This document shows, piece after piece, positions 1 through 9,021 of a stretch of 12,289 nucleotides of DNA. The stretch covers positions 1 through 12,289 of the forward strand of contig JASJAL010000229.1 in NCBI GenBank assembly GCA_030067055.1, read 5' to 3'. The notes under the pieces are model-generated. The model worked only from the letters and a program-made list of their open reading frames with translations, was not told the DNA's origin and searched no databases. This stretch comes from Kiloniellales bacterium. GTDB taxonomy: Bacteria > Pseudomonadota > Alphaproteobacteria > Kiloniellales > JAKSBE01. Both the position numbers and the translations under genes were made by a program. Numbering within the stretch: the stretch's first letter is position 1; the number at the start of each line of letters is the position of its first letter.

Positions 1-172
1 CGAGCAGCGCGGGGACCAGCCAGGGCCCGCTCCGGGCCAGCACCAAAAGGGCCGTGGTTCCGCCAAGGAGCAGCAGATGGCTGCCAAGCTGCAGAAGGCC
101 GCGCGTGTCCGAGCGGCGTGACAGCGCCTTGAGCGCCGCATGCTCCGAGGCGGTAAGGGTGCTCCCATCCAT
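1..172 (-). CDS. Probable membrane fatty acid desaturase, N-terminal part only (runs off left edge)
   Basis: An open frame on the minus strand starts at ATG 172 and stays open for 57 codons to the window edge. The product begins MDGSTLTASEHAALKALSRR, then has SDTRGLLQLGSHLLLLGGTT and a hydrophobic stretch ending in GPWLVPALL. An N-terminal 'LSRRSD-RGL-QL-H' segment leading into a first membrane helix and a 'W-PA-L' turn is what I recognise from membrane di-iron fatty acid desaturases. The diagnostic histidine boxes would lie beyond the edge, so the family call is tentative. It follows fghA by 26 bases on the same strand. No Shine-Dalgarno sequence is visible. A TATACT hexamer sits 7 bases before the ATG, so the transcript may be leaderless or the true start may differ. 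The reading frame is clear, but the enzyme identity is moderately sure only. Confidence 0.6.
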   Translation of the reverse strand, partial: MDGSTLTASEHAALKALSRRSDTRGLLQLGSHLLLLGGTTALLVLARSGPWLVPALL

Positions 173-179
173 GTCGGAC

Positions 180-185
180 AGTATA
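180..185 (-). promoter_or_regulatory. Candidate -10 hexamer (TATACT) just before the desaturase start
   Basis: On the minus strand, TATACT (5 of 6 matches to TATAAT) lies 7 bases upstream of the ATG at 172. A start of transcription 6-7 bases after it would fall on or next to the ATG, giving a leaderless message. No convincing -35 hexamer is seen at 16-18 bases upstream, inside the end of fghA. Weak evidence. Confidence 0.25.
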
Positions 186-198
186 GCCGAACCCGGGC

Positions 199-1044
199 CT
201 AGAGCAGCGCCGCGTGATGCCTGAGGTGGTCGTCGATGAAGCTCTGGATGAAGTAATACGAGTGGTCGTATCCGGCCTGCATCCGCAGCTCCAACTCCTG
301 ACCCGCTTCCTTGCAGGCCGCCTCCAGCAGCCAGGGGCGGAGCTGTTCCTCAAGGAAGTTGTCGGCCTCGCCCTGGTCGACCAGGATCTTGGTCGTCCGC
401 CGGCCGCTCTCGATCAGGGCCACGCTGTCATACTCGGCCCAGGCCGCGCGGTCGTCGCCGAGGTAGCCGCCCAGCGCCTTTTCGCCCCAGGGCACCTGCA
501 TCGGAGCGACGATGGGCGAGAAGGCGGAAACCGAGCGATAGGTCTCCGGGTTCTTGAGCGCGATTGTCAGCGCGCCGTGGCCGCCCATGGAATGGCCGGT
601 GATGCCATGGCGCCCGAGGTCGGCCTGTGGAAAGCCGGCGGCGAGGGCGGCGGGCAGTTCCTCGGTGATGTAGCTGTACATCCGGTAGGCAGAGTTCCAG
701 GGCGGCTCGGTCGCATCGAGGTAGAAGCCGGCACCGCTGCCGAAGTCGTAGGCCTCGTCCTCGCCCGGGAGGTTCTGACCTCGCGGCGAGGTGTCCGGGG
801 CCACCACCATGAGACCGAGCTCGCTGGCCAGGCGCTGGGCGCCGGCCTTGGTGATGAAGTTCTCCTCGGTGCAGGTCAGGCCGGACAGGTAGGTCACGAC
901 CGGCACGGACTGGCCGGCCAGGGCCTGGGGCGGCTGGTAGACGGCGAAGCGCATGCTGCCGTTGCAGGCCGAGGACTCGTGGCTGTAGACCCCTTGCAGG
1001 CCGCCGTGGCAGCGGTTCTCGCTGACGGTGGTGATCTCGCTCAT
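199..1044 (-). CDS. fghA: S-formylglutathione hydrolase
   Basis: A 281-residue cytoplasmic serine hydrolase of the esterase D family, full length for this family. It hydrolyses S-formylglutathione to formate and glutathione, the second step of glutathione-dependent formaldehyde detoxification. The catalytic triad is visible: Ser152 in GHSMGGHGA, Asp228 in DQGEADNFL and His261 in GYDHSYYF. The family signatures TYLSGLTCTEENF (51-63) and APDTSPRG (82-89) are also present. ATG 1044 starts the typical N-terminus (MSEITTVSENRCHGG); the ribosome site is weak (CGGAA about 7 bases upstream). It lies 57 bases downstream of frmA on the same strand, and the gap holds a strong stem-loop. The pairing with frmA makes the function secure. 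Confidence 0.96.
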   Translation of the reverse strand: MSEITTVSENRCHGGLQGVYSHESSACNGSMRFAVYQPPQALAGQSVPVVTYLSGLTCTEENFITKAGAQRLASELGLMVVAPDTSPRGQNLPGEDEAYDFGSGAGFYLDATEPPWNSAYRMYSYITEELPAALAAGFPQADLGRHGITGHSMGGHGALTIALKNPETYRSVSAFSPIVAPMQVPWGEKALGGYLGDDRAAWAEYDSVALIESGRRTTKILVDQGEADNFLEEQLRPWLLEAACKEAGQELELRMQAGYDHSYYFIQSFIDDHLRHHAALL

Positions 1045-1059
1045 GCTGGATTCCGGATC

Positions 1060-1090
1060 GGCGCCGGCCCCGGCATCCCGGGGCCGGGCC
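1060..1090 (-). promoter_or_regulatory. Strong GC-rich stem-loop between frmA and fghA
   Basis: CCGGCCCCGG (1064-1073) and CCGGGGCCGG (1078-1087) are perfect reverse complements around a 4-base loop. GGC 1060-1062 can pair with GCC 1088-1090 if G1063 bulges, giving 13 pairs. It fills much of the 57-base gap between the frmA stop and the fghA start. There is no run of T after it in the direction of transcription, so it is unlikely to be a full intrinsic terminator. A role as an mRNA-stability or partial-attenuation element that sets the frmA:fghA ratio is inference. Confidence 0.55.
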
Positions 1091-1101
1091 TCGTTGGCGT
1101 G

Positions 1102-2211
<1,110 letters not shown>

Positions 2212-2213
2212 TG

Positions 2214-2224
2214 CCTCCCCCTCC
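2214..2224 (-). promoter_or_regulatory. Strong ribosome binding site of frmA
   Basis: On the minus strand, GGAGGGGGAGG ends 2 bases before the ATG at 2211, and its upstream GGAGG half is at ideal spacing. It fixes the frmA start. It is much stronger than the sites of fghA or the desaturase gene, which suggests frmA is the most heavily translated gene of this run. Confidence 0.8.
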
Positions 2225-2315
2225 GTTCCTGCAGAGATTTTTGAACCGCGCTATCCTTCCAGTCTTGGCGGCGCAACGCAATCCTCGGCTCTCGCATAGT
2301 CGCGCCTGATCACAC

Positions 2316-2345
2316 GAGCGAAGCCGTCTTGACGGCGGCTCGCTC
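2316..2345. promoter_or_regulatory. Imperfect inverted repeat in the frmA / class II aldolase divergent region
   Basis: GAGCGA (2316-2321) pairs with TCGCTC (2340-2345), and the inner arms GCCGTC (2323-2328) and GACGGC (2331-2336) also pair, with asymmetric unpaired bases between the two helices. The structure sits in the 181-base region (2212-2392) that must hold both divergent promoters. A TTGACG hexamer at 2330-2335 overlaps the inner arm and could be a -35 for the plus-strand gene, but the matching -10 (TCTCTT) is poor. The repeat may be an operator or an mRNA leader hairpin. Nothing else in the region looks like a clear promoter. Confidence 0.35.
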
Positions 2346-2392
2346 CCTTGATCTCTTCTCCTTCGGAAGTTTCTGTGCGAGGGGATGGGGCT

Positions 2393-3124
2393 ATGAGTGA
2401 CGCCTTGACGCAGGCCAGGTCGGATCTTGCCGCGGCCTTCCAGCTGGCCGCCCACTTCGACCTGCAGGAAGGCATCTGCAATCATTTCAGCTATGCGGTG
2501 CCCGGGGCACCGGGCCGCTTCCTGCTCAACCCGCACGGGATCCACTGGTCGCTGCTGCGTGCCAGCGACCTGCTGGTGGTCGACGACGAGGGTCGGGTGC
2601 TGGAAGGCGAAGGAAAGGTCGAGACCACCGCCTTCTGCATTCACTCCCGGATCCATGCCCGCCATCCCCAGGCGGCCTGTATCCTGCACACCCACATGCC
2701 CTACGCCACCGCCCTGACCGTGATGGAGGACGGCCGCCTGGAGCCGGTGCAGCAGAACGCGCTGCGCTTCTACAACGACGTCGCCTACGACCGCGATTAC
2801 AACGGCCTGGCGGAGAACCTGGAGGAGGGCGACCGGCTGGCCGAGGCCCTGGGGGACAAGCGTGTCCTCTTCATGGCCAACCACGGGATCATCGTGGTCG
2901 GACCCGACGTCGCCCAGGCCTTCGACGATCTCTATTACCTGGAGCGCGCCTGCCAGGTCCAGGTCCTGGCCATGTCGACCGGACAGCCCTTGAAGCGCAT
3001 CGGCGACAATATGGCGGCCACGGCCTTCGGCGCCTGGAAGGGCGGCGACGGCAGCTACGCCCGCGGCCATTTCGAAGCGCTCAAGGCCGTGCTCGCCGAC
3101 AAGGGCTCACGCTACGCGGAATGA
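2393..3124 (+). CDS. Class II aldolase/adducin-family protein
   Basis: A 243-residue cytoplasmic protein with one class II aldolase/adducin head domain across nearly its whole length. Zinc ligands are seen at His99 and His101 (ILHTHMP) and His164 (MANHGIIVVG). Other family marks are GICNHFSYAV (27-36), FLLNPHGIHWS (43-53) and VVDDEGRVLEGEG. Counting back from His99, the place of the catalytic Glu of L-fuculose-1-phosphate aldolase appears to hold Ala80, with Glu77 three residues earlier, so classical aldol cleavage is uncertain. ATG 2393 (MSDALTQARSD) is chosen because a purine-rich GAGGGGATGGGG precedes it; an upstream in-frame start at 2348 would add 15 unconserved residues. The gene is divergent from frmA and convergent with the ATP-grasp gene (13-base gap). 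Substrate unknown; a link to aldehyde metabolism is inference from position only. Confidence 0.88.
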   Translation: MSDALTQARSDLAAAFQLAAHFDLQEGICNHFSYAVPGAPGRFLLNPHGIHWSLLRASDLLVVDDEGRVLEGEGKVETTAFCIHSRIHARHPQAACILHTHMPYATALTVMEDGRLEPVQQNALRFYNDVAYDRDYNGLAENLEEGDRLAEALGDKRVLFMANHGIIVVGPDVAQAFDDLYYLERACQVQVLAMSTGQPLKRIGDNMAATAFGAWKGGDGSYARGHFEALKAVLADKGSRYAE

Positions 3125-3137
3125 ACCCGGGCTGCGC

Positions 3138-4082
3138 TCACTCGGCGGCGATGCCCGGGACAGGCGCCTGCAAACGGTACAACTCGTCCCCGAGGAACGC
3201 GGCGATGGCCTTCATGCCTCGGGGGCCCTTGGCGGCCGCCTCGGCTTCCGGGTTGTAGTTGGTATTCGTATTCACATCATAGGTGAATATCTCACCAGAA
3301 GTATCTCGAATCATTTCGATTCCAGATATCTCAATCCCGTTTTCGGCGAGGAAGCGGGCATAGCGGTGGAGAATCGGATCGTCGAAGTCCTCCAGGATCC
3401 GGAAGACCGGACCCGTCCCGCTGCCCTCGACGGCACAGACGTCCGAAGGGCAGAGCTCGAAGCCCTCGCGGGTGTCGACCTCGACCGCGTAGAGGAAGCG
3501 CCCGCCGACGAACTCGCAGCGGGTAATCACCGGCTCGGGGGCGCGGATATAGGACTGGACCAGCCAGATGCCGTCGATCGGCGCTTCCTCCGGCGCGGCC
3601 TCGAGCCGGGCGGCCCGTTCCTCGGCATTCTGGACGAGGTGGACTCCGAGGCCCTTGCCGCCACGGTTGGGCTTGACGATGAAGGGGGCCTCGCCGAAGT
3701 CCCGCGCCGCCTCCAGGAGCTGCTCTCGGCCTACGGCGGCGACACTGCGCGGAGTCTTGATGCCGGCCCGGTTCAGGGCGGCGTACTGCGCGATCTTGCT
3801 GACCTCGAGGTAGAGGGCCCGGCTGGAGTTGACGACCCGGCGGCCATGGGCCTCCAGCCAGTTGAGGGTGGCGTGGGTCAGTTCCGGCGCGAAGCGGTGG
3901 CCGCGGGTGTGGGAGGAGGCGCTCATGCGGTTGTAGAACACGCCTTCCGGCGGCGTCTGGTCGAAGGGCACCGAGCCCTGGTCCAGGAACCATTCCTCGT
4001 AAGGCAGGCCGAGCTCCTCGAAGGCGGCGCGTAGCGGGTCGAGCCAGGCGGCATTCTCGTGCAGGACATGGATCTTTGGCAT
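3138..4082 (-). CDS. ATP-grasp ligase, RimK-like (alpha-L-glutamate-ligase type), substrate unknown
   Basis: A 314-residue cytoplasmic protein with an N-terminal pre-ATP-grasp region (about 1-90, including FYNRMSASSHTRGHR) and an ATP-grasp domain (about 95-300). Lys137 in PFIVKPN and the glycine-rich loop RGGKGLGV (140-147) would bind ATP. Glu256 in GIEMI and the cluster TYDVNTNTNYN (267-277) would bind Mg-ATP. Family members join an amine to an acyl-phosphate, but I cannot name the substrate. The frame extends upstream to a TTG at 4160, but those 26 residues lie in sequence of about 20% GC, have no ribosome site and look non-conserved, so ATG 4082 (MPKIHVLHENAAW) is preferred. It too lacks a clear Shine-Dalgarno sequence. 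Residues 248-274 are encoded by an unusually AT-rich patch with rare codons. It is divergent from the alpha/beta hydrolase gene. Confidence 0.85.
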   Translation of the reverse strand: MPKIHVLHENAAWLDPLRAAFEELGLPYEEWFLDQGSVPFDQTPPEGVFYNRMSASSHTRGHRFAPELTHATLNWLEAHGRRVVNSSRALYLEVSKIAQYAALNRAGIKTPRSVAAVGREQLLEAARDFGEAPFIVKPNRGGKGLGVHLVQNAEERAARLEAAPEEAPIDGIWLVQSYIRAPEPVITRCEFVGGRFLYAVEVDTREGFELCPSDVCAVEGSGTGPVFRILEDFDDPILHRYARFLAENGIEISGIEMIRDTSGEIFTYDVNTNTNYNPEAEAAAKGPRGMKAIAAFLGDELYRLQAPVPGIAAE

Positions 4083-4131
4083 AAAAATACCAATAAGAAT
4101 TGTGAAATAAAGAATTATCTCTGATATTATG

Positions 4132-4160
4132 AGAATATGTTGCCTTTCACTGCCATTCAA
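4132..4160 (-). promoter_or_regulatory. Candidate sigma-70-type promoter of the ATP-grasp gene
   Basis: On the minus strand, TTGAAT (4160-4155) and TATTCT (4137-4132) are separated by exactly 17 bases. Each matches 4 of 6 consensus positions. Transcription would start near 4125, giving a leader of about 43 bases before ATG 4082. The downstream leader is strikingly AT-rich: 12 of 60 bases at 4081-4140 are G or C. An overlapping CATAAT (4131-4126) is a better -10 but has no -35 at good spacing. Confidence 0.35.
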
Positions 4161-4179
4161 GGGATTAACCCAGGGCTCA

Positions 4180-4196
4180 TTCTAACTATGTTAGAA
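4180..4196. promoter_or_regulatory. Perfect operator-like palindrome between divergent genes
   Basis: TTCTAAC (4180-4186) and GTTAGAA (4190-4196) are perfect reverse complements around a 3-base centre, TAT. The 17-base site stands out as AT-rich palindromic sequence in a GC-rich region. It lies 68 bases before the preferred hydrolase start (4265) and about 20 bases upstream of the candidate -35 of the ATP-grasp gene. This is where a dimeric repressor or activator controlling both genes would bind. No regulator gene is adjacent. The class of regulator cannot be told from the site alone. Confidence 0.5.
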
Positions 4197-4264
4197 GGGT
4201 GGCAGAGAGGGCAGGGCCTAAGGCCGGCCTTGGCCCGGGGGCACGAGGCGTGCGACGGCGAATC

Positions 4265-5071
4265 ATGACAATTCTCGGCACCGCTGTAATCGGCTACGGC
4301 GCTTTGCTCGCCATCATGTTCCTGTTGCAGCGGAGCTTTCTTTACTTTCCCTCGGCCGATGTCCTGCCCCTGGCCGACGGCATGACCCAGGTTGAGACCC
4401 AGACCGACGACGGCCTCGGGCTGCGCCATTGGTATCGACCGCCCCGTGAGGATGGCAGCCCGGTCCTGGTGGTGTTCCACGGCAACGCCGGTAACCTTTC
4501 GCACCGCGTGCCAAAGTACATCGGCCTGGCCGGGCAAGGCCACGGGATCCTCTTCGTCGGTTATCGAGGTTATGGCGGCAATCCCGGCAAGCCGAGCCAG
4601 GACGGCCTGCTGGCCGACGGCCGCTCGGCGCTGGACTGGCTGGCAGGGCAGGGGATCGGGCCGGAGCGCGTGGTGCTCTACGGCGAGTCCCTGGGCTCCG
4701 GCGTGGCCGTACACCTTGCGGCGGAGCGGCCGGTGGCCGGGGTCGTCCTGGAGGCGCCCTACAGCTCCGTCGCCGAAGTGGCCCAGCACCACTACTGGTA
4801 CCTGCCGGCCAAGTGGCTGATCCTCGACAAGTGGGATTCGGTCGCGCGGGTCGACGAGCTCTCGGTACCGCTCTTGGTGCTTCACGGCGAGCGGGATCGC
4901 GTCATCCCGCCCCGCTTCGGCAAGCGCCTCTTCGCGGCGGCGAAGCAGCCCAAGGAATTGCTGCTACACCCGGAAGCCGGCCACAACGATCTGCTGGCTT
5001 TCCCGCAGGTGGCCCGCAGGGTCGAGGCCTTCCTCGGCAATCTGGTGTCGGCTGGCGCCCGGCTAGATTGA
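4265..5071 (+). CDS. Membrane-anchored alpha/beta hydrolase (Bem46/ABHD13-like)
   Basis: A 268-residue serine hydrolase. One N-terminal membrane helix (about 4-23, ending LLQRSFLYFP) would leave the catalytic domain tethered to the inner membrane, probably on the periplasmic side. The oxyanion loop is FHGNAGN (71-77). The nucleophile is Ser142 in GESLGSG, with Asp211 in HGERDRVIP and His240 in PEAGHND. The 'RSFLYFP' start and 'HGNAGN' are typical of the Bem46-type hydrolases; the substrate is not known for most of these. ATG 4265 puts the helix at the start. GTG 4250 would add five residues, mostly arginine (VRRRI), before the helix, and GTG 4199 would add 22. All three have weak ribosome sites, so the exact start is unsure. 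Convergent with mocA (4-base gap) and divergent from the ATP-grasp gene. Confidence 0.88.
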   Translation: MTILGTAVIGYGALLAIMFLLQRSFLYFPSADVLPLADGMTQVETQTDDGLGLRHWYRPPREDGSPVLVVFHGNAGNLSHRVPKYIGLAGQGHGILFVGYRGYGGNPGKPSQDGLLADGRSALDWLAGQGIGPERVVLYGESLGSGVAVHLAAERPVAGVVLEAPYSSVAEVAQHHYWYLPAKWLILDKWDSVARVDELSVPLLVLHGERDRVIPPRFGKRLFAAAKQPKELLLHPEAGHNDLLAFPQVARRVEAFLGNLVSAGARLD

Positions 5072-5075
5072 TCCC

Positions 5076-6697
<1,622 letters not shown>

Positions 6698-6701
<4 letters not shown>

Positions 6702-7426
6702 GCGGCGGCCTCGCGGCGCGCGCCAGGCGGCCCGGCGCCGTGCAGAACCTGAGTCATCTGGGCCAGGACCGCGATCGCGATCTCTGCCGGCGAGCGGCCG
6801 CCCAGGGGCAGGCCGATCGGCCCGTGGATGCGCTCCAGCGCGGCCTCCTGGCAGCCCTGGTCGCGCAGGCGTTCCAGGCGCTTGGCGTGAGTCCGGCGGC
6901 TGCCCAGGGCACCCAGGTAGAAGGCCTCGCTGTTCAGCGCGGCGAGCAGCGCCGGGTCGTCCAGCTTGGGATCGTGGGTCAGGGTGACCACTGCTGTCCG
7001 GCTGTCCGGGGCCAGCCTGGCCAGAGCCTCGTCGGGCCAGTCGTCGACCAGGGTCAGGCCGGGAAAGCGCTCCGGGCTGGCCCAGGCCTGGCGCGGGTCG
7101 ATCAGGGTGACCTCGTAGCCGGCCAGCTCGGCCATCGGCGCCAGCAACTGCGCGATGTGGACGGCGCCCACGACGACGAGGCGCAGCGGCGGGTTGAAGA
7201 CGGCGGCGAAATGGCCCTCCAGGGGCTCGGGAAGACGGCCGCTGCGGTCGTGACGCAGGGCGTCGGCGACCGCGTTCAGGACCTCCGGACCGGGCTGCAG
7301 TTCGCCGGCGAGGACGGCGCCATCGGCGAAGACGGCCTGCCGGCCGCCATCCAGATCGGTCACGAGAGCGACCGGGTGCTTGGCAGCGCGGGCAGTTTGG
7401 AGGGCATCAAAAACCTCACGTTTCAT
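6698..7426 (-). CDS. XdhC-family Mo-cofactor chaperone, Rossmann-domain half
   Basis: A 242-residue protein carrying the C-terminal NAD-binding-like domain of the XdhC/CoxI family. XdhC-type proteins bind the finished Mo cofactor, support its sulfuration and deliver it to the hydroxylase. Seen here: RLVVVGAVHIAQLLAPMAELAGYEVTLIDPR (the Rossmann beta-alpha-beta, with GAVHIA in place of the GAGHVA found in many XdhC proteins), VVTLTHDPKLDDPALLAAL, YLGALGSRRTHAKRLERL, and the closing signature IHGPIGLPLGGRSPAEIAIAVLAQM. The N-terminal XdhC_CoxI domain is missing here and is encoded by the preceding gene. The start ATG 7426 overlaps that gene's stop by 4 bases, and its own stop overlaps the mocA start by 4 bases. 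The split arrangement looks functional, not broken: both parts are complete and coupled. Confidence 0.92.
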
Positions 7427-7770
7427 GATAAGTTCTCGACGTAAACCTCTACTTTACCGCCACAAGCAAGGCCCACAGCCCAAGCATCTTCGTCGCTGAC
7501 ACCGTATTCCAGCAGCTTCGGCGGCGCCCCCGCCATGACCCGCAACGCCTCCTCGACCACGCTGCCCTCGATGCAGCCGCCGGAGACCGAGCCGGTCATG
7601 TTGCCGGACTCGTCGATCGCCAGCTGGCTGCCGACGGGGCGCGGCGAGGAGCCCCAGGTCGAGACCACCGTCGCCAAAGCGACCCGACGCCCCTCGTCCA
7701 GCCAGCGGCCGGCCTGGGTCAGGACGTCGTCTGCAGGCTCGCGCGCGTCTAGGGGATGCTGTCCAGCCAT
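7423..7770 (-). CDS. Small XdhC/CoxI-type N-domain protein
   Basis: A 115-residue protein consisting of the XdhC_CoxI domain alone. Key parts are GRRVALATVVSTWGSSPRPVG (27-47), the conserved cysteine motif GSVSGGCIEGSV (60-71, Cys66) and a second one, GLACGGKVEVYVE (100-112, Cys103). In single-chain XdhC proteins this domain precedes the Rossmann domain, which here is the next gene. The two products probably work together in holding or sulfurating the Mo cofactor (inference). The ATG at 7770 lies inside the end of coxE (22-base overlap) behind a good ribosome site, GAGGAGG. The start is chosen on that basis and because MAGQHPLDAREPADDVL precedes the domain at a usual distance. Translation is probably coupled to coxE. 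Confidence 0.9.
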   Translation of the reverse strand: MAGQHPLDAREPADDVLTQAGRWLDEGRRVALATVVSTWGSSPRPVGSQLAIDESGNMTGSVSGGCIEGSVVEEALRVMAGAPPKLLEYGVSDEDAWAVGLACGGKVEVYVENLS

Positions 7771-9017
7771 TCGCTCACGCCCTCCTCGCGCCGGGTGATC
7801 GGCCGGCTCAGGACCACCGCGAGCTCGGCCAGGCTGTCCAGATTGTACACCGGACGGAACTCGTCGACATGCGGCATGATCGCCCGGGCGCCCAGGGATT
7901 TTGGCTCGTAGCCCTCATAGCGCAGGAGCGGGTTCAGCCAGATTAGCCGCCGGCAGGACTTGTGCAGTCGCTCCATCTCGCCGGCCAGGCCCTCGGCATT
8001 GTCCCGGTCCAGGCCGTCGGAGATGAACAGCAGGATGGCGCCCTGGCCCAGGACCCGGCGGGCCCAGGTCTTGTTGAAGTCGTGCAGGCAGGCGCCGATC
8101 CGGGTCCCGCCGGACCAGTCGAGCACGTTCTCCGAGACCAGCTGCAGTGCGACGTCGACGTCCTTGTGGCGCAGGAAACGGGTGATGTTGCTCAGCCGCG
8201 TACCGAAGAGGAAGGTGTGGACCCGGTCCCGATCGTTGGTCACGGCGTGCATGAAGTGCAGCGCCATGCGCGAGTAGCGGTCCATCGAGCCGGAGATATC
8301 GCAGAGCACGACCAGCGGCGGATGGCGCCGTCGCCGCCGGCGCCACCGGAGAGGGATCGTGTCGCTGCCCGAGCGCAGGGCCGCGCGCAGGCTGCGTCGC
8401 AGGTCGGCACGGCGGCCGCGGGGGTGGGGTACGAAACGTCGGGTCGGGATCTGCTGGAGCGAGAAACGCAGGCGGGAGATCGCCGTCTTGGCGGCCGAGA
8501 GCTCCTCGGCCGACATCTTCTCGAAGTCCATCTTCTGCAGGACCTCGCGGTTCGACCAGGTCATGGTCGCGTCGACCTCGATCTCCTCCTGCTCGCCTTC
8601 GCCGTCGGGCTCGTGGCTGGGGGCGATCGGCTTCAGGGCCTCGGCAACCCGACGGCTCAGCTCAAGCTCTTCCTCGGGGCTGGCGGTGGCGTTGGGCCTG
8701 ACGTCGGGCAGCAACAGGCTCATCATCTTTTCCAGGATCTTCGGATTGCGCCAGAAGACGTGGAAGGCCTGATCGAAGATCTCGCGCTGATCCCGGCGGT
8801 TGACCAGCACCGCGTGCAGGGCCCAGTAGAAGTCCTCGCGCCGCTGGACGCCGGCTATCTCGACCGCGCGGATCGCCTGCAGCACCTTGCCGGGCCCGAC
8901 CGGCAGGCCGGCCGCCCGCAGGGTGCGCGCGAAGTGGAGGATGTTCTCGACCAGCTTTCCGCTTTGCAGGGGCGCTTCGGCCAGTGCGGCGATCGCCGGA
9001 GGCTTGTCGCCGGTCAT
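7749..9017 (-). CDS. coxE: CoxE-type VWA-domain protein (Mo-hydroxylase maturation)
   Basis: A 422-residue cytoplasmic protein. The helical CoxE N-domain (about 20-105) includes VENILHFARTLRAAGLPVG and FYWALHAVLVNRRDQREIFDQAF. An acidic, probably flexible linker follows (about 112-150, rich in Glu and Asp), then a segment rich in Arg (FVPHPRGRRADLRRSLRAAL). The von Willebrand A domain (about 234-405) has a complete metal site: Asp240-Ile-Ser242-Gly-Ser244, Thr305 in GGTRIG and Asp334 in FISDGLD. In the CO dehydrogenase system of Oligotropha, CoxE works with the AAA+ protein CoxD in assembling the Cu-S-Mo active site. Homologues also occur with other Mo hydroxylases. ATG 9017 is 4 bases after the coxD stop (TGACCAAATG), so the genes are coupled. 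The target enzyme is not encoded in the window. Confidence 0.93.
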   Translation of the reverse strand: MTGDKPPAIAALAEAPLQSGKLVENILHFARTLRAAGLPVGPGKVLQAIRAVEIAGVQRREDFYWALHAVLVNRRDQREIFDQAFHVFWRNPKILEKMMSLLLPDVRPNATASPEEELELSRRVAEALKPIAPSHEPDGEGEQEEIEVDATMTWSNREVLQKMDFEKMSAEELSAAKTAISRLRFSLQQIPTRRFVPHPRGRRADLRRSLRAALRSGSDTIPLRWRRRRRRHPPLVVLCDISGSMDRYSRMALHFMHAVTNDRDRVHTFLFGTRLSNITRFLRHKDVDVALQLVSENVLDWSGGTRIGACLHDFNKTWARRVLGQGAILLFISDGLDRDNAEGLAGEMERLHKSCRRLIWLNPLLRYEGYEPKSLGARAIMPHVDEFRPVYNLDSLAELAVVLSRPITRREEGVSEWLDSIP

Positions 9018-9021
9018 TTGG

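Noticed and set aside
3125..3137. Terminator between the convergent aldolase and ATP-grasp genes
   Set aside because: The gap is only 13 bases with no stem-loop and T-run. The same applies to the 4-base gap at 5072-5075, so these convergent transcripts probably overlap or end by factor-dependent termination.
4083..4160. N-terminal extension of the ATP-grasp protein from a TTG start (26 hydrophobic residues)
   Set aside because: No ribosome site, very AT-rich DNA that overlaps the likely promoter, and the conserved-looking N-terminus begins at ATG 4082. The hydrophobic look comes from A/T-rich codons.
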